NCBI GenBank assembly: GCA_016712225.1
Contig: JADJRL010000003.1
Location: 2,555,501 to 2,619,500 of the forward strand
DNA: 64,000 nucleotides
Origin: Candidatus Defluviibacterium haderslevense
GTDB taxonomy: Bacteria > Bacteroidota > Bacteroidia > Chitinophagales > Saprospiraceae
Direction: 5' to 3'
In this document: positions 8,840 through 18,164 of the stretch, piece by piece
Layout of the letters: each line of letters begins with the position of its first letter
Numbering within the stretch: position 1 is the first letter of the stretch
Position numbers and translations under genes: made by a program
Notes under the pieces: model-generated
What the model was told of the DNA's origin: nothing
What the model saw: only the letters and a program-made list of their open reading frames with translations
Database searches by the model: none

Positions 8840-9898
8840 ATGAATAAAATTTCAAGTCTTTATATTGCATTTGGGAGTTTTGCGGTTTTATTTTTAATGT
8901 TCAAGATTTTTTCTCAAAATGGTATTCAAAACCAAATAGGTAAGACTAACTATAAAATTTGTGGGGTCACCTTAGTAGCTCCACCTAAACCTTTCCCTAT
9001 CAATCCCACTCAAGATATAAAAATGGTCCATGCGAATTGGGTGGCATTAATTCCTTATGCTTATAGCCCATTGGGAATTCCTGAAGTAAGATACGGTGCC
9101 AATTCTTGGCAATGGTGGGGAGAAACTAAAGACGGCATCATTAAAAGTATTGAATTAGCACAGAAATCCAATCTAAAAATAATGCTAAAGCCTCAGGTTT
9201 ATATGCATAATGGTTGGACCGGGAGTTTGAATTTTGAATTAGAATCTGATTGGATTAAATGGGAGCTCGACTATGAAAAGTATATCATGTCTATGGTGGA
9301 CATTGCGAGGGATTACAATGTAGATCTTTTTTGCATTGGGACTGAATGGAATCAGGCTACTGCTAAGAGGCCTATTTTCTGGAAGCAGTTAATTCAAAAG
9401 ATAAGAACAAAATATCAAGGACTATTGACCTATTCAGCAAATTGGGATAATTATCATCAGGTTCCTTTTTGGAATGAATTAGATTTTATTGGCATCAGTG
9501 CCTACTTCCCATTAGTTGAAACTCACGAACCTTCACCGGTAGAATTAAAATCAGCATGGACAAAATACATTTTGGAAATGGATACGTTTTCCAAATCATT
9601 AAATAAACCGATTCTATTTACCGAATTTGGATATTTGACGGTTCCTGGATGCGGGGGCAAAACATGGGAATTGGAAAAGAAGGTAGATCAATTGCCGATC
9701 AACCAACAAGCACAAGCAAATTGTTATGAGGCTTTATTTCAGAGTTTATGGGATCAAAGATTTTGGGCTGGTGGATTTGTTTGGAAATGGTTTCCAAATG
9801 ATGAAGGGCACGAAGGATATATAGAAAAGGATTATTCACCACAGCATAAACAAGCAGAACAAATTCTTAAAAAATGGTATGCAATTTCTAATCATTAA
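8840..9898 (+). CDS. GH113-like glycoside hydrolase, membrane-anchored or secreted
   Basis: 352 residues. An N-terminal hydrophobic segment (LYIAFGSFAVLFLMFKIF) is a signal anchor or uncleaved signal. The rest reads as a TIM-barrel glycosidase of the GH113/beta-mannanase-like type. The likely acid/base glutamate is in CIGTEWNQ (near nt 9340) and the likely nucleophile in PILFTEFGY (near nt 9615). Aromatic residues lining a sugar site (NSWQWWGETKDG, GFVWKWFPND) are abundant. Substrate is inferred only from the fold; beta-mannan or related hexosides are possible. It stands alone, with no polysaccharide-utilisation genes beside it. Confidence 0.75.
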   Translation: MNKISSLYIAFGSFAVLFLMFKIFSQNGIQNQIGKTNYKICGVTLVAPPKPFPINPTQDIKMVHANWVALIPYAYSPLGIPEVRYGANSWQWWGETKDGIIKSIELAQKSNLKIMLKPQVYMHNGWTGSLNFELESDWIKWELDYEKYIMSMVDIARDYNVDLFCIGTEWNQATAKRPIFWKQLIQKIRTKYQGLLTYSANWDNYHQVPFWNELDFIGISAYFPLVETHEPSPVELKSAWTKYILEMDTFSKSLNKPILFTEFGYLTVPGCGGKTWELEKKVDQLPINQQAQANCYEALFQSLWDQRFWAGGFVWKWFPNDEGHEGYIEKDYSPQHKQAEQILKKWYAISNH

Positions 9899-10000
9899 AT
9901 GGATCACTATCGAAAATTCAGAAGGTTAAATGAAGGTTAAATTTGGAGAAAAAAAGGCTATAAGGGTGATTAAAATGTTTAAACTTCAGATCATTGGATA

Positions 10001-11476
10001 ATGAATAAAAAGGCTATTTGGATCACTACCGGGATCATGGGTGTCGCATTGATGGGTACTGTCATATTGCAATTTTATTGGATCAATTGGTCTTTAAAAT
10101 TGAAAGAAAAGCAATTTGATGATACGATTATTGCTGCCCTAAAACGCGTTAGTGATCGACTTGAAAATGAAAATGAGAATTGGGAAATCAACGAAATCAA
10201 CCGATTTTTTCAAGAGATGGGCAATTCATCTGCTAATCAAAAGAAAATAATTGAGTATGCCACACGGATTATGAACAATAAAAAAACCGTTGTTTGGGAT
10301 ACCAGTTCGCTGTTGACCATAGGACATTCAAGAGACAAAGAAATTCAATTCCTGGAGTACATCGATCGTCAAATGAGGATGCATCCAGCTAGTTTAGAAC
10401 AGCGAATTAGTCCTCAGAAGTTAGCTGCTTTAATTAAACAAGAATTCAAAGATTTATTAATAGACTTAGAATATTCCTTTGGGATTTATGATAACACTGC
10501 GAAGAGTTTTGTAATTCTAAATGATAATTACGTTGTTAATTTCGGCGAGAATCCAAAAGTGTCGAATCCAAATTTTGATTTTACGAAGTATCTGATAGAA
10601 TCCAGTTATCAGGTTGCTGTTTTTCCTAATTCAAATGGATCTCCTGGTGTTTTAAAGGTTTTTTTTCCGAGTAAGAAAAGTTTTTTGTGGAGATCTGTAT
10701 TGCCCATTTTATTATTGTCATTGCTATTTACAGTAATTATTTTGGCTTGTTTTTCTTATGTTATTTATGTGGTTTTTAGACAGAAAAAATTGTCTGAAAT
10801 TAAAAATGATTTCGTCAATAATATGACGCATGAGTTTAAAACTCCCATTGCAACCATTTCATTAGCCTCTGATTCGATTCTAAGTCCAATGGTGATTCAT
10901 GAACCTGATAAAATTAGAAGATTTACAGATATTATAAAGCAGGAAAACAGAAGGATGCTAAGTCAAGTTGAGAAGGTGTTACAAATGGCATTATTGGATA
11001 AACATGATTTCCAGTTGAATTTCAAACAAATCAATATTCATGAGATTATTGAACAAGCTGTCAAGAATATCAATCTGCAGGTCCAACAACGAGAAGGTCA
11101 TATTCTGCAGGAATTAAAAGCCACCCATTTTATATTGAAAGCTGATCAAACGCATATGACCAACATTATTTATAATTTGTTGGATAATGCCAACAAGTAC
11201 TCGGAAAGTCATCCAGAAATTATTATTTCTACAAGAAATGTCCCCAGGGGAATAGAAATTACAGTATCAGATAAAGGGATAGGAATGAAGCGTGAAGATC
11301 AGAAGATGATATTTGAGAAATTTTATCGCGTTCCCACTGGAAATCTTCATAATGTAAAAGGATTTGGACTCGGGTTAAGCTATGTTAAAGCGATGGTCCA
11401 AGCTCATGATGGGAGCATTGAGGTTTCCAGTGAAATAGGTAAGGGAAGCACTTTTATCATTAATTTGCCCATTTAG
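10001..11476 (+). CDS. Membrane sensor histidine kinase (first of two paralogues)
   Basis: 491 residues. Transmembrane helix 1 is at about residues 7-28 and helix 2 at about 230-258, enclosing a periplasmic sensor region of about 200 residues. A HisKA domain follows with phospho-acceptor motif NNMTHEFKTPIATI (His near residue 277). The HATPase domain has the N box NLLDNANKYS, G1 box DKGIGM, F box FEKFYRV and G2 box GFGLGLSY. The response regulator starts 70 bp downstream, so the two form an operon. The HEFKTPI box and layout resemble RprX of Bacteroides. The signal is unknown. It is clearly paralogous to the kinase at 14403. Confidence 0.95.
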   Translation: MNKKAIWITTGIMGVALMGTVILQFYWINWSLKLKEKQFDDTIIAALKRVSDRLENENENWEINEINRFFQEMGNSSANQKKIIEYATRIMNNKKTVVWDTSSLLTIGHSRDKEIQFLEYIDRQMRMHPASLEQRISPQKLAALIKQEFKDLLIDLEYSFGIYDNTAKSFVILNDNYVVNFGENPKVSNPNFDFTKYLIESSYQVAVFPNSNGSPGVLKVFFPSKKSFLWRSVLPILLLSLLFTVIILACFSYVIYVVFRQKKLSEIKNDFVNNMTHEFKTPIATISLASDSILSPMVIHEPDKIRRFTDIIKQENRRMLSQVEKVLQMALLDKHDFQLNFKQINIHEIIEQAVKNINLQVQQREGHILQELKATHFILKADQTHMTNIIYNLLDNANKYSESHPEIIISTRNVPRGIEITVSDKGIGMKREDQKMIFEKFYRVPTGNLHNVKGFGLGLSYVKAMVQAHDGSIEVSSEIGKGSTFIINLPI

Positions 11477-11545
11477 ATCATTTTTTATGAACAAAGCATC
11501 TATAAATTGCTTTTTCTAACGTTATCATATAATAATTATACGCCA

Positions 11546-12301
11546 ATGTTAGCTACAAGTCCAGATTTGAAGAATAATTCCAAAATACTCCTGGTAGAGG
11601 ATGACCGTAATTTTGGAGACGTATTGAGGTCCTATTTAGAAATGCATGGTTATAATGTCGATTTGGCAGTAGACGGGATAGATGGTTTTGAGCATTTTCG
11701 TAGAAAAGAGTATGATTTGTGTATACTTGATGTAATGATGCCTCGTAAAGATGGATTCGCATTAGCTAAAGACATTCGTTCCAAAAATGCCGATGTGCCT
11801 ATTATCTTTTTAACAGCCAAGACACTCAAGGAAGATATCGTTGAAGGTTTTAGAATTGGGGCTGACGATTACGTAACCAAGCCGTTCAATTCTGAGGAAT
11901 TGCTTTATAGAGTTCAAGCTATATTAAAAAGATCCAACCGAATTAAGGAGGTCCAAAGTGATGAAGTTAAGGAATTTACCATTGGAAAATATTATTTCAA
12001 CGTTCCGTTGAGAGTTTTATACCTAAAAGATGGAGATGAAATTCATGAAAAAGTCAAATTAAGCCCAAAAGAGTCTTTGTTACTTAAACTATTTTGTGAA
12101 CACAGGAATGATATTTTACTGAGGTCAGAAGCTTTATCCAAAATATGGGGTGAGGATAATTATTTTACTGCACGAAGTATGGATGTCTTTGTTACTAAGC
12201 TTCGCAAGTATTTAGCAAATGACGAAACCATTGAAATAACCAATATCCACGGGAATGGCTTCAGGATGGTTATTCATGGTGAACAGGGTTCAGAGCTATA
12301 A
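11546..12301 (+). CDS. OmpR-family response regulator (partner of kinase at 10001)
   Basis: 251 residues from ATG 11546; the upstream in-frame codon at 11507 would add residues that do not belong to the receiver fold. The receiver domain has the acidic pair EDD (KILLVEDDRN), phospho-acceptor Asp in CILDVMMPRKDG and Lys in DDYVTKPF. The C-terminal winged helix is of OmpR type (LSPKESLLLKLFCEHRND, ARSMDVFVTKLRKYL, IHGNGFRM). It binds DNA as the output of the upstream kinase. Resembles RprY. Confidence 0.95.
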   Translation: MLATSPDLKNNSKILLVEDDRNFGDVLRSYLEMHGYNVDLAVDGIDGFEHFRRKEYDLCILDVMMPRKDGFALAKDIRSKNADVPIIFLTAKTLKEDIVEGFRIGADDYVTKPFNSEELLYRVQAILKRSNRIKEVQSDEVKEFTIGKYYFNVPLRVLYLKDGDEIHEKVKLSPKESLLLKLFCEHRNDILLRSEALSKIWGEDNYFTARSMDVFVTKLRKYLANDETIEITNIHGNGFRMVIHGEQGSEL

Positions 12302-12370
12302 ATCTTCACCTTAAACTGTTGAATTTAAATTTGTAGAATTGATATTCCCCAAAAGGAATTATTATTGTGC

Positions 12371-13180
12371 ATGAATAAGCAGCAATTAGAACAAATTTGT
12401 GCACAAGTTGTAATCAGCGCTAAACAAGCTGGAGCATTTATTAGGGATGCTATTGGGCAAGTTAAAGATGACGATATACAGGAAAAGGAGTTGCATAGTC
12501 TTGTATCCTATGTTGACCTGAATGCTGAAAAAATGATTGTAGCATTTTTAAGGAATGTAATCCCTGAATCCAATTTTATTACTGAAGAGCATACAACAAC
12601 TGGTGATGTCAATTCCAATGCAAGGTATACATGGATTATTGATCCCTTAGATGGTACTACTAATTTTTTGAAAGGCATACCCATATTTTCTGTGAGTATT
12701 GCTTTAATGTGTGAAGAGGAATTACTCGTGGGTGTTGTTTATGACATTATGAGTGATGTATCTTATTATGCATGGGCAGGAGGAGGTGCTTATCAAAATG
12801 GTCATTCGATTCATGTAAGTCAGGTGGCTCATTTAAATCAAGCTATTATAGCTACAGGATTTCCATATGCCCGAAAGAAAATGGAAGCCATTGCCGATTT
12901 ACTATTATTAATATTAAAAGAAGCGCGGGGAGTCAGGAGATTGGGTTCTGCCGCCATTGACTTAGCATTTACTGCATGTGGAAGATTTGATGGATATTAC
13001 GAAACACAAATCAATGCCTGGGATGTTGCAGCAGGAATTTTGATAGTTAGGGAGGCAGGTGGTCAAGTTAGTGATTTTAAAGGTTCTGGGTATCCGGTTT
13101 TTTCTACTCACATATTAGCTACAAATCCGCAATTATATCCTCAAATAATGAATTTAATCAAACAGGTCGATTTAAACTGA
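12371..13180 (+). CDS. suhB: Inositol monophosphatase family protein
   Basis: 268 residues from ATG 12371, just after an in-frame TTG at 12365. The Mg-dependent phosphatase motifs are all present: EEHTT (first metal-binding Glu), WIIDPLDGTTNF (the DPLDGT signature) and INAWDVAAGILIVREAGG (the second family signature WDxAA). Family members hydrolyse myo-inositol monophosphate or related sugar phosphates, and in some bacteria also influence rRNA processing. The specific substrate here cannot be read from sequence. It sits between two two-component pairs with no visible functional link. A possible promoter TAAATTTG lies at 12326-12333. Confidence 0.93.
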   Translation: MNKQQLEQICAQVVISAKQAGAFIRDAIGQVKDDDIQEKELHSLVSYVDLNAEKMIVAFLRNVIPESNFITEEHTTTGDVNSNARYTWIIDPLDGTTNFLKGIPIFSVSIALMCEEELLVGVVYDIMSDVSYYAWAGGGAYQNGHSIHVSQVAHLNQAIIATGFPYARKKMEAIADLLLLILKEARGVRRLGSAAIDLAFTACGRFDGYYETQINAWDVAAGILIVREAGGQVSDFKGSGYPVFSTHILATNPQLYPQIMNLIKQVDLN

Positions 13181-13587
13181 GATTTTTGAAAATAAGTCGT
13201 TTGGAATACTTGTGGACCACAATGATTTATGATGTAGTAAAAGTGCATGTGTTGATTAGGATTTTGTCATTAGTATTCTTTTTTAAGTCATATTTTTGAT
13301 TACCTGACTTTATACCCAATTGAATAGAAGTTATGTGACTGATATGGAGTATAACAATTATAAATTTGAGATCTTATTGTAAATGTTATTAACGATATAG
13401 CCATGTTAGTTGCAAAGTGACGGCTTGTTTTGGAATATACTGAATAAATGATTTGTATTTTACAACAATTGTTGGATATTTGTCTGTAATAAATTGTTAT
13501 CCGTCTAGTTTAATAAATGTTTAAAATATATTATATCTTTTATTGTAAAGTCGGAACCTTTACTTGTTAATAATAAAAAATTATATC
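13181..13587. other. Intergenic, no gene seen
   Basis: About 400 AT-rich bases with stop codons in all frames. No clear hairpin terminator or promoter was recognised. Confidence 0.4.
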
Positions 13588-13998
13588 ATGAAAAAATTAG
13601 GTGTTATCGTATTTCTATTACTGATCATAGTATTTAGCGTGATTTGGTTTTTATGGAATAAACCATTTAAGGATATCTCATTAAGTAATTCTTTCGCCAG
13701 GCTCTCTGCAGTAGAATTAGTTAAGGAGTTTGATGATAATGAGGAATTAGCTACAAAAAAGTATTTGAATCAAATTGTTGAAATTTCTGGAACAGTATCT
13801 GCAACAGAAACAAATGATGCGGGAGTAACTAGTGTAACTCTTGATGGTGGAGGTATGAGTGGAATAATCTGTGAATTAGATACAAAAACTACGCATAAAC
13901 GATTGTCTTTTACTGCTGGTGAAATTGTTCAAATGAAAGGAATATGTACGGGAAAATTAATGGATATCGTTTTAAGTCGATGTGTTGAAATAAAATAA
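13588..13998 (+). CDS. Small membrane-anchored OB-fold (tRNA_anti-like) protein
   Basis: 136 residues from ATG 13588 (MKKLGVIVFLLLIIVFSVIW), which gives a compact N-terminal transmembrane or signal segment. The rest matches the OB-fold tRNA_anti-like family of short Bacteroidota proteins: ELVKEFDDNEELATKKYLNQIVEISGTVS, then VTLDGGGMSGIICEL and VQMKGICTGKLMDIVLSRC, read here in segments. The conserved C-terminal cysteine motif (LSRCVEIK) is present. Function is unknown; an extracytoplasmic ligand-binding role is plausible. It has its own intergenic spaces on both sides. Confidence 0.75.
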   Translation: MKKLGVIVFLLLIIVFSVIWFLWNKPFKDISLSNSFARLSAVELVKEFDDNEELATKKYLNQIVEISGTVSATETNDAGVTSVTLDGGGMSGIICELDTKTTHKRLSFTAGEIVQMKGICTGKLMDIVLSRCVEIK

Positions 13999-14402
13999 TC
14001 TTTTTTTGATAGCAATCCATTTATATATTTAATAATTCTAATTTCAAAGGCTTAGTTTTTACATATTGGGTTGCTGTAATTATTACAATAGTTATAATTT
14101 TAAAGCTATATTTGGGCTTAATAAATGTTCACATTTTTTGCGTGAGAATTTAGATAAATCAATTCAATTTTTTGGATTAAAAATGAGCTTTTATACTATT
14201 TAATTTTTTTTAATTGATACGGTAGATACGATCTTTAAAACGCCTCTAAAATTATAATTAATGTACTGTTTAGTGTTCTAAAACCATCTTGTTTTTTGTC
14301 AAAATAATGGGGACAGCAAGTTGAATGATGGCTAAGTGAATGGAAAGATTAAGTAAAGGAATTTACAAAAATTGAGTAATATTGTGTTCTTTATCATTGA
14401 AT
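13999..14402. other. Intergenic, no gene seen
   Basis: About 400 AT-rich bases before the second kinase. No open frame of note, no repeat or hairpin recognised by eye. Confidence 0.4.
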
Positions 14403-15671
14403 ATGTCTTCGATTCAAATTCGATTTATAGTAATACTTGGAGCATTAACAATCATCGGTATTTTTGTTATGCAAGCCTATTATTTATTTAAAAATTACAA
14501 TAAAGAGGAATCAGAATTTCACCAATCCGTGAGTATTGCATTAAGAAATACGGCCAAAATCATAGCTAATTATGACAAGGGCACATTACCTGAAAAAGGA
14601 CTTTTAATCCGTGAAGCTTCCAATTTCTATAAAGTTAATGTAAATGCACATATAGATCAATCTAGTCTCCTCCTTACACTAAAGAATGAATTTGCGAAAC
14701 AAGAATTGGTCATACCTTTTGAGTATGGAATTTATGATTGCGGCACAAATGAACTGGTATACAATGAAATATTAAAAGATACCACTAAAGTTAAAAGCAA
14801 ATCAAACAGGAAAGCCAAATCTAAAAAAACGGAGGAGAACTCTTATTTTATAGTTCGATTTCCAAGTAAGGCATCCTATATGTTTGTTGAAATGAAATCA
14901 TTAATTATATCCTCAACTTTGTTGTTATTAGCCTGTGGTATTTTTACTATGGCTATGTTTATGACTTTAAGGCAAAAGCGATATTCAGAATTAATGCGCG
15001 ATTTTGTGAATAATATGACTCACGAATTTAAAACACCGATATCGTCTATAAAAATATCTGCTGATGTGCTTTTGCACCATCCGACAGTTGAAGAAGATAA
15101 ACGTCTATTTCAATATGCTCAAATTATCAGAGACCAGAATCAAAGACTTAATGATCAAGTTGAGAAGGTGCTACAAATTGCAAAAATGGAATCTTCTTCA
15201 TTCAATATTAAGAAAGAGCCCATTGATCTACACGAGATCATTCGACAAGTAAGTAGTCAATATGCAATCAGACTGGATGATTCCGGAGGCAGTTTGACCT
15301 TATCATTAGAAGCCAAATCCCATAATTGTATGGCAGATCGGTTTCATTTTATGAATATCATCTCTAACCTGATAGATAATGCCATAAAATATAGTAAAAA
15401 CGATCCAGAAATTGGTATTTTTACACATAATCTAAAAGATAAGCTAATTTTGGAAGTAAGGGACAAAGGTATTGGGATACAGGAGGAGGACATTTCAAAA
15501 ATATTTCAGAAATTCTTTCGGGTTTCTACAGGCGATGTTCATAATGTAAAAGGATTTGGGATTGGCTTGTATTATGTCAAAAGAATCTGCGATGCACATG
15601 GTTTTGATGTAAATTTGCAGAGTGTTTATGGTAAAGGAACAAGTATATTTATTCAAGTAAAAACAGTATAA
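14403..15671 (+). CDS. Membrane sensor histidine kinase (second paralogue)
   Basis: 422 residues from ATG 14403; the TTG at 14382 would add seven weak residues. Helix 1 is at about residues 7-25 and helix 2 at about 165-190, enclosing a periplasmic region shorter than that of its paralogue and containing a lysine-rich stretch (KVKSKSNRKAKSKK). The HisKA motif is NNMTHEFKTPISSI (His near residue 207). HATPase boxes are NLIDNAIKYS, DKGIGI and GFGIGLYY. Its stop overlaps the regulator start by one base (TAATG), indicating translational coupling. Confidence 0.95.
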   Translation: MSSIQIRFIVILGALTIIGIFVMQAYYLFKNYNKEESEFHQSVSIALRNTAKIIANYDKGTLPEKGLLIREASNFYKVNVNAHIDQSSLLLTLKNEFAKQELVIPFEYGIYDCGTNELVYNEILKDTTKVKSKSNRKAKSKKTEENSYFIVRFPSKASYMFVEMKSLIISSTLLLLACGIFTMAMFMTLRQKRYSELMRDFVNNMTHEFKTPISSIKISADVLLHHPTVEEDKRLFQYAQIIRDQNQRLNDQVEKVLQIAKMESSSFNIKKEPIDLHEIIRQVSSQYAIRLDDSGGSLTLSLEAKSHNCMADRFHFMNIISNLIDNAIKYSKNDPEIGIFTHNLKDKLILEVRDKGIGIQEEDISKIFQKFFRVSTGDVHNVKGFGIGLYYVKRICDAHGFDVNLQSVYGKGTSIFIQVKTV

Positions 15672-16360
15672 TGAAACGAGCTAGACTTTTATATGCAGAA
15701 GATGATGAAACATTAAGTTTTATTACTAAGGATCACTTGGAACTTCAAGGTTACGAAGTGGTTCACTGTGTTAATGGGGCCTTAGCCTATGAAGCATTTA
15801 AAAATGAAAAATTTGATCTTTGTATATTTGATGTCATGCTTCCTGAGATGGATGGATTTACATTAGCGGAAAATGTTAGAAAAAAAGATCAACAAATCCC
15901 CATTTTGTTTTTAACTGCAAAGTCTTTAAAAGAAGACCGTATACATGGATTAAAACTCGGAGGGGATGATTATTTGACCAAGCCGTTTAGTATAGAAGAG
16001 TTGATACTTAAAATTGAAATATTTTTAAGGCGGAGCCGAGTATTTGAATCCCCAAGTTTAGAGGTTGAATTAAAGGTAGGTATTTACACTTATCTGCCAT
16101 TGGAATATCAATTAGTTAATGAAACCAATGTAAGAATTCTAACACAGAGAGAAAGTGAATTATTGGATTTTTTGCTTAAAAACAAAAACAGAGTCATTAA
16201 AAGATCTGTAATTCTTGAAAGTTTATGGGGCGAAGATGATTATTTTATGGGTAGAAGTTTGGATGTATTTATATCTAGATTGAGAAAATATTTAGGGGAT
16301 GATCCTGCTATAAAGATAGATAACATTCATGGAATAGGATTTAAATTTATGTGTCCCTAG
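15671..16360 (+). CDS. OmpR-family response regulator (partner of kinase at 14403)
   Basis: 229 residues. The receiver domain has EDD near the N-terminus, phospho-acceptor Asp in CIFDVMLPEMDG and Lys in DDYLTKPF. The C-terminal winged helix has LTQRESELLDFLLKNKN, GRSLDVFISRLRKYL and IHGIGFKF. It is translationally coupled to the kinase upstream. It closely resembles the regulator at 11546, so the two operons probably arose by duplication and then diverged in their sensors. Confidence 0.95.
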   Translation: MKRARLLYAEDDETLSFITKDHLELQGYEVVHCVNGALAYEAFKNEKFDLCIFDVMLPEMDGFTLAENVRKKDQQIPILFLTAKSLKEDRIHGLKLGGDDYLTKPFSIEELILKIEIFLRRSRVFESPSLEVELKVGIYTYLPLEYQLVNETNVRILTQRESELLDFLLKNKNRVIKRSVILESLWGEDDYFMGRSLDVFISRLRKYLGDDPAIKIDNIHGIGFKFMCP

Positions 16361-16417
16361 TCAAGGGCTGGGATAGCTTTATATGTGTTTATTTACTTTG
16401 TATCGCAACCATCGCGT

Positions 16418-17329
16418 GTGAATAAATTAAAATATCAATTTTTTTCGACTTTTGTATTATTTGCTTTGTATTGTTCTGAAATACAAGCTCAAAACCCTTT
16501 TGAAATAAGAAGGACAAAAGTGGATACATCAAAAGTAAATGCAAGCCCAACCGATACTTTTAAGAGGGTAATTGTCAATCCTTTTGAATTGAAACCAGCA
16601 GTCCAAACAATAGGAATACAGTCAGAATCCCTAGCAGCCGACTTACTAAAACAAAAAACAAAGGAGTGGTCTGGTCATCCTACCAGTATGTTAGAAATCA
16701 AGAGTGCATTATTTTGGCTAATGCTACTTTTGACTTTTTTACTAGCCATAGCCTTAAATTTGAACCGGGCCATAATACTTAAACTCTACAAGAGTAGTTT
16801 TAACTTAAATCACTTATCACTTTTATATAGAGAAAGTAAGGAGGAGAATCGAATTATCTTTCCACTATTATACGGTCTGTATTTCATAGGTCTCAGCTTG
16901 TTTGTTTATCTAACCCTGGTCAATTTTTACAAACCAATACATATTATAAATTTATTATATTTATCTATGTGTACCAGTATCATTTATTTAATTCGCCATA
17001 TCAGTTTAAAAATATTTGGATTTGTTTTCAAAATAGATCGGGAAATAGACCGCTATTTGTTTAGTATTATCGCATTTGGCTGTTTGATGAGCATTATTTT
17101 AATACCTGCTGACTTTTTAATTGCATTTACGGACCACGAATGGGCTAAAAAAATAATATATACTTTGGGCATTTTCTTAGTCGTAGCGTACGTTTTCCGC
17201 CAACTTAAAGAAATATTAATTAGTTCAAATCTTTGGAGAGAATCAATTTTTCATTTTTTATTGTATCTTTGCACCTTCGAAATAGCACCGTTTATATTGC
17301 TCTGGACTTTTCTCGAGCGTTTAAGCTAA
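16418..17329 (+). CDS. DUF4271 multi-pass membrane protein
   Basis: 303 residues from GTG 16418 (reads MNKLKYQFFSTFVLFALYCSEIQAQ), a good cleavable signal peptide; the GTG at 16385 would add eleven unlikely residues. A periplasmic linker rich in Asn/Pro follows, then about six transmembrane helices (for example FWLMLLLTFLLAIALN and YGLYFIGLSLFVYLTL). It matches the DUF4271 family of Bacteroidota, of unknown function. Its 3' end carries a promoter-like TATCTTTGC. hemD begins 26 bases after its stop. Confidence 0.8.
   Translation: MNKLKYQFFSTFVLFALYCSEIQAQNPFEIRRTKVDTSKVNASPTDTFKRVIVNPFELKPAVQTIGIQSESLAADLLKQKTKEWSGHPTSMLEIKSALFWLMLLLTFLLAIALNLNRAIILKLYKSSFNLNHLSLLYRESKEENRIIFPLLYGLYFIGLSLFVYLTLVNFYKPIHIINLLYLSMCTSIIYLIRHISLKIFGFVFKIDREIDRYLFSIIAFGCLMSIILIPADFLIAFTDHEWAKKIIYTLGIFLVVAYVFRQLKEILISSNLWRESIFHFLLYLCTFEIAPFILLWTFLERLS
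17264..17272 (+). promoter_or_regulatory. Candidate -7 element for hemD inside the DUF4271 gene
   Basis: TATCTTTGC matches TAnnTTTGC and sits 84 bases before the hemD start. No TTTG is found at the expected -33 spacing, so this is a moderate call. Confidence 0.45.
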
Positions 17330-17355
17330 GTGCAATATCAAAAAAGCCGCAGTTA

Positions 17356-18144
17356 ATGCCGACAAAAACGACTAGCATTGCGCTAATTAAAGACTCTCGG
17401 TTGAGAAAAGTTAAGTCAATTTTAATTTCTCAACCAAAACCTGAGCGATCTCCATATTTTGAGATTGAGACGAAGTACAATATTCAAGTTGATTGGAGGT
17501 CATTTATCCAAGTGGATGGTCTTACTGAAAAGGAATTCCGTAAGCAGAGGATTCGGCCCGATGAATTCCCTTGTGTAGTTTTTACAAGTAAAAACGCCAT
17601 AGATCATTTTTTTAGGTTAACAGAAGAAATGAGGGGTAAGGTCTCAGAAATGACCAAATACTTTTGTACTACTGAGACAATAGCCAACTACCTTCAAAAA
17701 TTTATTATCTTCAGAAAAAGAAAGGTGTTTCATGGGACCAAGTCGATATCTGACCTTGCCAATTACTTTAATAAGCACAAAGATGTAGGGACCTTCTTAG
17801 TTCCTTGTTCAGATACAGGGAATCACGATGTAGCTGAATTCCTTAAATCTACTAAGGTGAAATTTCAAGAAGCCATAATGTATCGAACCGTAAGTGCGGA
17901 TTTATCCGATTTGAAGGATATTAAGTATGATATTTTGGTATTTTTTAGCCAGCTGGATATTAAATCATTATTTGACAATTTTCCAGATTTTGAGCAAGGG
18001 AATACGCGAATTGCAGCTTTTGGAAATACTACTGCAAAAGCAGTTTCAGATGCACAATTATTAATAGATATTCAGGCACCAACGGTTGAAACGCCTTCTA
18101 TGACAATGGCTCTAGAAATGTATTTGAAGAAAGCCAATAAGTAA
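17356..18144 (+). CDS. hemD: Uroporphyrinogen-III synthase (HemD family)
   Basis: 262 residues from ATG 17356 (MPTKTTSIALIKDSRLRKVKS). The frame extends further upstream, overlapping DUF4271, but that part looks non-coding. The protein fits the divergent HemD family that cyclises hydroxymethylbilane in haem synthesis. Visible family features are the FTSKNAIDHFF segment, the SISDLANYF region, VPCSDTGNHDVAEFL, an AIMYRTV motif, and the C-terminal IAAFGNTTAKAV with APTVETPSMTMAL. HemD is poorly conserved, so the call rests on these spaced motifs together. Confidence 0.85.
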   Translation: MPTKTTSIALIKDSRLRKVKSILISQPKPERSPYFEIETKYNIQVDWRSFIQVDGLTEKEFRKQRIRPDEFPCVVFTSKNAIDHFFRLTEEMRGKVSEMTKYFCTTETIANYLQKFIIFRKRKVFHGTKSISDLANYFNKHKDVGTFLVPCSDTGNHDVAEFLKSTKVKFQEAIMYRTVSADLSDLKDIKYDILVFFSQLDIKSLFDNFPDFEQGNTRIAAFGNTTAKAVSDAQLLIDIQAPTVETPSMTMALEMYLKKANK

Positions 18145-18164
18145 TATATACCCATCTCATTCAA

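Noticed and set aside
12772..12960. Small open frames in other frames of suhB and similar overlaps elsewhere
   Set aside because: They lie wholly within well-supported genes in other frames and lack recognisable protein features.
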